From Lachnospiraceae bacterium (GTDB lineage Bacteria; Bacillota; Clostridia; Lachnospirales; Lachnospiraceae): a stretch of DNA of 45,449 bases. Positions 40,547 to 45,449 of the stretch are shown piece after piece (position 1 is the first letter of the stretch; each line of letters begins with the position of its first letter). Made by a program: the position numbers and the translations under genes. The DNA is taken from NCBI GenBank assembly GCA_022510565.1, contig JAFLTE010000019.1, positions 1 through 45,449 on the forward strand, given 5' to 3'. Under the pieces are notes generated by a model. That model was given only the letters and a program-made list of their open reading frames with translations, was not told where the DNA came from and did no database searches.

Positions 40547-42105
40547 TGAAACACCTCCATCTGCCTGTAACAGATTGCTTCCGCCAGATGCTCTTCACCG
40601 ATTTCTTCACTGTTCTCCAAATCGGCTATTGTCCGCGCCACTTTGATGATTCTGTGATATCCTCTGGCAGACAGCTGCATAGCCGCAAACATTTTCTCCA
40701 TAAAGCTTTTTTCCTTCTTACCCAACGTGCAGTACTTCTCCACATCGGCCGCCCTCATGTCGGAATTGAATCGTATGTCTGTGCCCGCAAAGCGCTCACT
40801 CTGAAGCTTTCTGGCACGTATCACACGCTCCCTGATCTGCGCACTGCTCTCAGCATGCTTCTGCCCGGCAATCTCCCGAAAAGCCACAGGCTGTGCCTCC
40901 ACGCAGATGTCCATACGGTCTAAGATGGGACCGGATACCCGTCTGAGATAGCGTCTGACTTCATGGGGTGTGCACCGACATCTGGACAAATCAGGATAAT
41001 ATCCGCAAGGGCAAGGGTTCATGGCACCCACCAGCATAAAATCGGCGGGATATACGCAGGTGCCGCTGTTTCTGGCAATCTGGACCTGTCTGTCCTCCAA
41101 AGGCTGCCTGAGAATATCAAGTGTCTCTCTCTTAAACTCCGGCAGTTCGTCCAGAAAGAGCACGCCTCTGTGTGCCAGACTGATAATGCCGGGTGCGGGA
41201 ACCCTTCCGCCGCCTACAAGCGCTTGTCCTGTGATGGTATGATGGGGATTTAGGAATGGCCGTTCAGTTTTTAGACTTCCTACGGACTTAAGCAGCCCGG
41301 AAATGCTGTAGATGGAGGACACCTCCAGACTTTCCTCCGGAGACAGGGGTGGTAAAATAGCAGGAAGGCGCTTTGCAAGCATCGTTTTGCCGGAACCGGG
41401 TGCACCCACGATAAGCAGATTGTGGAAGCCGGACGCAGCCACTTCCGCAGCCCGTTTCAACCCTTCCTGTCCGCTCATATCCGCAAAATCTTCACGATTT
41501 CTCTCTGTTGTGTTGCGCGCAAAGGCATTGTCCCGAGCTTGGTTTATCCCTGTCTGTGGACAATCAACCGCTGCGGGCACATATTCCTCGGGCTTGGCAC
41601 CCGCTAAGATGTCGATTGTCTGCTTCAAATCCGACACGCCGATACTCTCTATGCCCTCCACAAGCTTACCCTCCCACGCATTATCCACAGGCAGGATACA
41701 ACGCCTGATACCTCCGGCCGCAGCCGCCCGCACGATGGGCAGCACGCCTTTGACCGGCTTCAACTCTCCCGACAATCCCAGCTCACCGATTAAGAGAGTA
41801 TCCGCAACGGCTCCCTCCGGCAGTTTCCCCATGGCAGTCATAATACCCACAGCCACCGGCAAATCGAACATGGTTCCGCTTTTGGGCAGGTCCGCAGGCG
41901 ACAGATTGACATTGATGCAGATAGGCGGCAGTATAACGCCCACATTTTTGAGTGCCACCTTGACTCGTTCTCTGGCTTCCCGCACTTCCGAGCCGGGCAG
42001 TCCTACGATCTGAAAGCATGGCATTCCCTGCGAAATATCTACCTCCACTTGGATAAGGCAGCTTTTAATGCCATAAATCGTCCCTGATGCAATTGTACTG
42101 AACAA
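40543..42105 (-). CDS. comM: ComM/YifB family magnesium chelatase-like AAA+ ATPase
   Basis: ComM is a hexameric helicase that promotes branch migration during transformation in Gram-negative bacteria; the YifB family is wide. The 520-aa protein shows the N-terminal ChlI domain (IKSCLIQVEVDISQGMPCFQ, VGLPGSEVREARERVKVAL, NLSPADLPKSGTMFDLPVAV), Walker A VGAPGSGKTMLAKRL, Walker B GVLFLDELPEF, and the cysteine-rich CPCGYYPDLSRCRCTPHEV. The start is a TTG (42103-42105) with AAAGGAGG 8 bases upstream. First gene of the comM-dprA operon. Confidence 0.96.
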   Translation of the reverse strand: MFSTIASGTIYGIKSCLIQVEVDISQGMPCFQIVGLPGSEVREARERVKVALKNVGVILPPICINVNLSPADLPKSGTMFDLPVAVGIMTAMGKLPEGAVADTLLIGELGLSGELKPVKGVLPIVRAAAAGGIRRCILPVDNAWEGKLVEGIESIGVSDLKQTIDILAGAKPEEYVPAAVDCPQTGINQARDNAFARNTTERNREDFADMSGQEGLKRAAEVAASGFHNLLIVGAPGSGKTMLAKRLPAILPPLSPEESLEVSSIYSISGLLKSVGSLKTERPFLNPHHTITGQALVGGGRVPAPGIISLAHRGVLFLDELPEFKRETLDILRQPLEDRQVQIARNSGTCVYPADFMLVGAMNPCPCGYYPDLSRCRCTPHEVRRYLRRVSGPILDRMDICVEAQPVAFREIAGQKHAESSAQIRERVIRARKLQSERFAGTDIRFNSDMRAADVEKYCTLGKKEKSFMEKMFAAMQLSARGYHRIIKVARTIADLENSEEIGEEHLAEAICYRQMEVFQ

Positions 42106-42190
42106 ACTTTTTCCTCCTTTGCAAACTTAATCTAATCACTTATTTGTCTGTTATCTGAGATCCTATGGCGATTCGCCGGAAATAAGAAAG

Positions 42191-42219
42191 AATTTACAAC
42201 CGCAGAAATTAAATAACAA
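42191..42219 (-). promoter_or_regulatory. Promoter of comM-dprA
   Basis: On the minus strand TTGTTA (42214-42219) and TAAATT (42191-42196) are 17 bases apart, each 4 of 6 matches. Both elements fall within or at the edges of a perfect 11-bp inverted repeat. Confidence 0.45.
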
Positions 42220-42231
42220 TCGGTTGTAAAT
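42192..42231. promoter_or_regulatory. 11-bp perfect inverted repeat at the comM promoter
   Basis: ATTTACAACCG (42192-42202) and CGGTTGTAAAT (42221-42231), separated by 18 bases, so the two arms lie about 2.8 helical turns apart (centre to centre 29 bp). The arms cover the predicted -10 and flank the -35 hexamer, an arrangement suited to a dimeric repressor. No regulator gene is nearby. Confidence 0.5.
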
Positions 42232-42268
42232 ATATTCGGAATTTCAGATTTACTTAACCATCATAAAA

Positions 42269-42292
42269 GGGCTTGACGCACTTGTCAAGCCC
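42269..42292 (-). terminator. Terminator after pilT
   Basis: GGGCTTGAC (42269-42277), loop GCACTT, GTCAAGCCC (42284-42292): a perfect 9-bp stem followed on the minus strand by UUUUA. It lies 8 bp after the pilT stop. Confidence 0.85.
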
Positions 42293-42299
42293 AAAATAC

Positions 42300-43355
42300 T
42301 TACATAACTTTATGTTGCATAGCATCGGGATCCTGTGCAAACTGAATCGCCATATCCCTGTCAATCTTACCCTCATAGTATAACTGCAGAAGGCCATCAT
42401 CCATGGTAATCATACCCATCTTACGATTTGTCTGCATAACCGTAGCCAACTGGTGGGATTTTCCTTCACGAATCAGATTTCGAACTGCATGGTTGGCATG
42501 CATAACTTCAAATGCCGCCACACGCCCCTGGCCGTCCACCGTAGGTACCAGCTGCTGGGAGATAACTGCCTCCAATACGTTAGCAAACTGCACACGAATC
42601 TGCTGCTGCTGATGGGGCGGGAACACGTCAATAACACGGTCTACCGTACTCGCCGCACCGATGGTATGCAAAGTGGACAACACAAGGTGTCCTGTCTCAG
42701 CTGCGGTGATTGCCACACTGATTGTCTCAAAGTCACGCATCTCACCTACCAGAATAACATCCGGATCTTCACGAAGAGCTGCACGCAGCGCATTGGCATA
42801 ATTCTGTGAATCCAGACCGATTTCTCTCTGATTGACCATCGCCATCTTATGCTGATGCAGGTACTCGATCGGGTCTTCCAAAGTAATAACATGTGCATCA
42901 CGGTTGTTATTTATCTTATCTATAATGGCTGCCAATGTGGTGGACTTACCGCTTCCTGTAGGTCCTGTCACGAGAATCAGACCTCTTTTACGCTCATATA
43001 AGTTGATGACGGACTCCGGTACACCCAACACTTCGGCCGAAGGCACCTGTGTTCCCACAAGACGCAAAGCCAACGCCGCAGAGCCCCTCTGCTTGTACGC
43101 GTTGACACGGTATCTGCCCAACTCAGCTATGGAGAAGGACATGTCGTACTCTCCTCTCTCCTCAAACCGCTCCCTCTGCACATCGTTCATAATCGAGTAG
43201 GCAACCGCTAAAGTGTCCGCAGGCATCATCCTCGGGAAATCCATGGTTATCAACGAACCGTTTACACGCATCTTAGGAGGTATACCTACCGTGATATGTA
43301 CATCAGATGCTCCTGCATCGCACGCTATTCTCATAATCTCTTCTATTGTGGGCAT
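42300..43355 (-). CDS. pilT: PilT, type IV pilus retraction ATPase
   Basis: PilT powers pilus retraction and so twitching and DNA uptake. The 351-aa protein has the N-terminal PAS-like part (ASDVHITVGIPPKMRVNGSL), Walker A VTGPTGSGKSTTLAA, Asp box TLEDPIEYLHQH, Walker B VILVGEMRDFETI, the His box GHLVLSTLHTIGA, and the retraction motif AVRNLIREGKSHQL, which is diagnostic of PilT. No GspE-N domain or cysteines. It ends at a terminator, while pilB/pilC lie apart, so extension and retraction genes are in different transcripts. GGAG precedes the ATG (12 bases). Confidence 0.97.
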   Translation of the reverse strand: MPTIEEIMRIACDAGASDVHITVGIPPKMRVNGSLITMDFPRMMPADTLAVAYSIMNDVQRERFEERGEYDMSFSIAELGRYRVNAYKQRGSAALALRLVGTQVPSAEVLGVPESVINLYERKRGLILVTGPTGSGKSTTLAAIIDKINNNRDAHVITLEDPIEYLHQHKMAMVNQREIGLDSQNYANALRAALREDPDVILVGEMRDFETISVAITAAETGHLVLSTLHTIGAASTVDRVIDVFPPHQQQQIRVQFANVLEAVISQQLVPTVDGQGRVAAFEVMHANHAVRNLIREGKSHQLATVMQTNRKMGMITMDDGLLQLYYEGKIDRDMAIQFAQDPDAMQHKVM

Positions 43356-43377
43356 AATCGTCTTTAACTCCTTTTCT

Positions 43378-44517
43378 CTATTGTACTACCGGTACCGGTT
43401 CTACATATTCGGGCTCTTCCACCTTAATACCCTGCTTCTTCAACATATCCACATCCATCACGTGACGGTTGTCCATGGTCTTCATAATATCCTTAATCTC
43501 CATGTCACCGTACTTGTCGCGATCGCTCAAATCCACAATACTGTTGTCGCGGAACATCAAAATCATGGGCTCGAGGATATTCTGCTCGTTAGCTGCAAGT
43601 ACAAGCGCCTTTTCCCCCGTGTTAAGTTCCACACTGACACCGGGAGATAAGATATTAATTGAGCGAATCAATCCTGATACAATCTTGCTGTCGTACACCT
43701 GCGGATTCTCCAGCAGATGTTTCAACGCAGCAACCTCGGACTCAGGAGGTCTTCCGACTTGCATCGCAGTCATGGTGTCAAAAGCATTCGCCACCGCAAG
43801 TACTCTGGCACCGTTAACCATCTTCATGGAGGAAATATCTTCATGCGTATCCAAGCTCTCTAACGCCTTCTGTGCCTGCGAGCAGATTCTCTTGATATTG
43901 GGATTTGAGGAATAGACAATATCAACCAAGTTAAATCCCTGTATTTCCGCTGCCCGAACGGCTTGCTGCTCCTCATTCGTTAAGGCATCCTTGTCCGAAA
44001 TACTCTTGGGCACGGTCATTTTGCCGATATCGTGGATAATTGCTGCTTGTACAGCATCCAGCTGCTCATCTACTTTCATATTAAGAACATGTGTTATCAT
44101 TGCGCACAGAATCGCCACATTCAGAGAATGTTTGAAAATATAATCCTCCTTGCTGCGAAGATTCTGCACAAAATTAATCTTTTTATCCAGATGTCCGTAA
44201 TTCTTGATGATATTGGCCGTTATTGTAGGCATTTTATTCAGACGGCGGGACTGCAGAATTTTCTCCATCTCTTCCTGTATGGAAAAAACGCTCATCGTCT
44301 GAAACCGCTCAAAATCAATATCCGCCTGCGTCATGGGCGGAACGGGTTCCGCCGGCTCCAATACGAAAATACCAATCAATCCAAAATTCTTGATACTCTC
44401 TATACCCTGCGAGGTCAGTTTAGAGTTCCGCTCGTACAGCAGGACACCATCTTTATTGTAAATTGGGCGTGCCAGTCTCATACCCGTCTTTAGTTCCTCC
44501 CGGTTTACAAAAAGCAT
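43378..44517 (-). CDS. Degenerate HD-GYP domain protein
   Basis: HD-GYP proteins hydrolyse cyclic di-GMP. The 379-aa protein has an N-terminal region (residues 1-60, LKTGMRLARPIYNKDGVLLY; GLIGIFVLEPAEP) as found in DUF3391-type HD-GYP proteins and an HD domain: H130 (KHSLNVAIL), H162-D163 (AAIIHDIGKM), K166. The expected downstream ligands are missing: the usual His of the MKTH helix is replaced (about residue 190, VRAAEIQG), the HHE motif is QKALES, and GYP is absent. VADAFD is VANAFD. It is therefore unlikely to be a phosphodiesterase; it may sense c-di-GMP or act as a partner of PilT, its neighbour (22-bp gap). AGGAGG precedes the ATG. Confidence 0.8.
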   Translation of the reverse strand: MLFVNREELKTGMRLARPIYNKDGVLLYERNSKLTSQGIESIKNFGLIGIFVLEPAEPVPPMTQADIDFERFQTMSVFSIQEEMEKILQSRRLNKMPTITANIIKNYGHLDKKINFVQNLRSKEDYIFKHSLNVAILCAMITHVLNMKVDEQLDAVQAAIIHDIGKMTVPKSISDKDALTNEEQQAVRAAEIQGFNLVDIVYSSNPNIKRICSQAQKALESLDTHEDISSMKMVNGARVLAVANAFDTMTAMQVGRPPESEVAALKHLLENPQVYDSKIVSGLIRSINILSPGVSVELNTGEKALVLAANEQNILEPMILMFRDNSIVDLSDRDKYGDMEIKDIMKTMDNRHVMDVDMLKKQGIKVEEPEYVEPVPVVQ

Positions 44518-44550
44518 TCTCCTGTTTCCTCCTTTGCCTAATCTTCGTTC

Positions 44551-45186
44551 TCACAGTGCCTCAAAAGCTGCTTTAAGCTTCTCCAGCGCCCGTTTTTCTA
44601 TCCTCGAAACGTAACTCCTCGAAATCCCGAGCTTGCGCCCGATTTCCCGTTGAGTCACCTCATATTCATTGGTTAATCCGTATCTGAGTGTGATAATCTC
44701 CCGTTCTCTGTCGCTTAATGTGTCATGAATCAATCCGGAGAGTCTGCTCAGCTTATCTTCAGCCTCCATCCTGTCTATCACGTCAACCTGATCCTGCTCG
44801 ATAATGTCAAGCAGGTTAATCTCATTGCCTTCTCTGTCCGTACCGATCGGCTCATAGAGAGACACTTCTCTGGAAGTTTTCTTCTTGGCCCGCAGAAACA
44901 TCAACAGTTCATTGTCGATACAACGGGAAGCGTAAGTACTCAGTTTGCCTTTGCCGGCATCAAAGGAATCTATCGCCTTAATCAAACCGATTGTCCCGAT
45001 GGAAATCATATCCTCCATCTCTTCGTCCACGTTCTGATACTTCTTGGCAATGTGGGCAACCAGACGCAGATTATGTTCTGTCAGGATTTTTTTCGCACGC
45101 GCACGCTCTTCTTCATTGCCCGTCTCCAACAGATTTAAGTATACGGCCTCTTCCTTCGCAGTTAATGGTTGTTTAAATGTTTTCAA
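44551..45186 (-). CDS. sigK: RNA polymerase sporulation sigma factor SigK
   Basis: SigK directs the last stage of mother-cell gene expression in sporulation. The 211-aa protein has region 2 (HNLRLVAHIAKKYQNVDEEM, DMISIGTIGLIKAIDSFDAG, STYASRCIDNELLMFLRAKKK), the SigK/SigE-type stretch SREVSLYEPIGTDREGNEIN, and region 4 with EREIITLRYGLTNEYEVTQR and IGRKLGISRSYVSRIEKRAL. The start is a TTG (45184-45186) with GGGGG 6 bases upstream; the upstream in-frame codons end at a stop and contain no other start, so there is no pro-sequence. The reading frame is intact, without a skin-type insertion. SigE is the closest alternative but is longer and membrane-anchored. Confidence 0.88.
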   Translation of the reverse strand: MKTFKQPLTAKEEAVYLNLLETGNEEERARAKKILTEHNLRLVAHIAKKYQNVDEEMEDMISIGTIGLIKAIDSFDAGKGKLSTYASRCIDNELLMFLRAKKKTSREVSLYEPIGTDREGNEINLLDIIEQDQVDVIDRMEAEDKLSRLSGLIHDTLSDREREIITLRYGLTNEYEVTQREIGRKLGISRSYVSRIEKRALEKLKAAFEAL

Positions 45187-45269
45187 AAGAAGCCCCCAAA
45201 GTCCATTTACTCTATTCTATGAGTAGACGGCCTTTGAAGTGCCTTTCCATCATTTTAATTATATTATTA

Positions 45270-45449
45270 TCAACCAGTTTCGTCAAATAAGAATTGTGCC
45301 ATGACATAATTACTGATGTCGATACCCCGTGCAGTCAGCCGAATATGCCCTTCTTCCTGCACAAGAAGCCCCTGTGCACACAGTTTGTCCATCACTTCAC
45401 CATATACCGCCGCCATCGGTGTGCCGAAGTTCTCTGTAAACTTCCGCAT
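45270..45449 (-). CDS. hemW: HemW, heme chaperone radical SAM protein (C-terminal part, cut by window edge)
   Basis: The visible 59 residues (stop at 45270) run MRKFTENFGTPMAAVYGEVM, then KLCAQGLLVQEEGHIRLTAR and GIDISNYVMAQFLFDETG. The winged-helix end with LTARGIDISNYVMAQFL is the C-terminus of the HemW (HemN-like, formerly coproporphyrinogen III oxidase) family. The Met at the window edge is internal; the radical SAM core lies outside. An 83-bp gap without a clear terminator leads to sigK. Confidence 0.88.
   Translation of the reverse strand: MRKFTENFGTPMAAVYGEVMDKLCAQGLLVQEEGHIRLTARGIDISNYVMAQFLFDETG

Noticed and set aside
42168..42178. GGCGATTCGCC palindrome upstream of comM
   Set aside because: Five-base arms with a one-base centre; common by chance and not placed on a promoter element.
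45200..45240. CATAGAAT before sigK, 7 of 8 matches to the SigE -10 consensus
   Set aside because: No SigE -35 sequence at the required spacing, and the sequence is part of an ACTC..GAGT dyad; too weak to call.

Overview
The window reads as chromosomal DNA from a motile, probably spore-forming, low-to-mid GC Firmicute of the class Clostridia, most likely Lachnospiraceae. The evidence is a CodY/topA/fla gene order related to that of Bacillus, a monoderm type IV pilus (T4P) set without PilQ or PilP, a sporulation-type SigK, a DUF5057-like giant surface protein and strong AGGAGG ribosome sites. All 35 coding regions lie on the minus strand, so transcription runs from high to low coordinates. I saw no tRNA, rRNA, CRISPR array or insertion sequence. 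This is gene-family recognition by eye, not a database result.

From right to left (transcription order): (1) 45449-42300: the 3' end of hemW, sigK without a pro-sequence, a degenerate HD-GYP protein and the retraction ATPase pilT, closed by a good terminator. (2) 42105-39422: comM (yifB) and dprA, overlapping by ATGA; their promoter lies inside a perfect 11-bp inverted repeat. (3) 39316-19051: a 20-kb type IV pilus locus: pilB; then after a 500-bp regulatory gap pilC, the major pilin pilA, prepilin peptidase pilD, a pilM-pilN fusion, pilO, four minor pilins of GspI/K/H/J type (three of them 510-869 aa), and a 1730-aa membrane-anchored surface protein with a 12-residue Gly/Asp repeat. (4) 18829-15839: topA and codY, each with its own promoter. 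(5) 15642-3040: the long flagellar operon flgB-flgC-fliE-fliF-fliG-fliH-fliI-fliJ-motE-like-fliK-flgD-(TIGR02530)-flgE, with a SigA-type promoter and a CodY-box-like site in front, and a SigD-like promoter before fliK. (6) After a terminator, a separate transcript flbD-motA-motB-fliL-fliM runs off the left edge.

Together the window encodes most of two surface machines. The flagellar rod, MS-ring, switch, export ATPase, hook and stator genes sit under codY, which likely ties motility to GTP and branched-chain amino acid levels. The T4P genes sit between dprA and topA, which are direct neighbours in Bacillus; the pilus locus therefore looks inserted into an old dprA-topA-codY-flgB neighbourhood. 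With comM and dprA next door the pilus could serve DNA uptake, but its very large minor pilins and the giant surface protein point equally to a specialised adhesive tip. The least expected items are these giant minor pilins with Ig-like and beta-helix-like parts, the structured non-coding stretches at 37122-37624 and 35017-35294, a plus-strand promoter candidate at 37511-37539, and the HD-GYP protein that has lost its catalytic motif.
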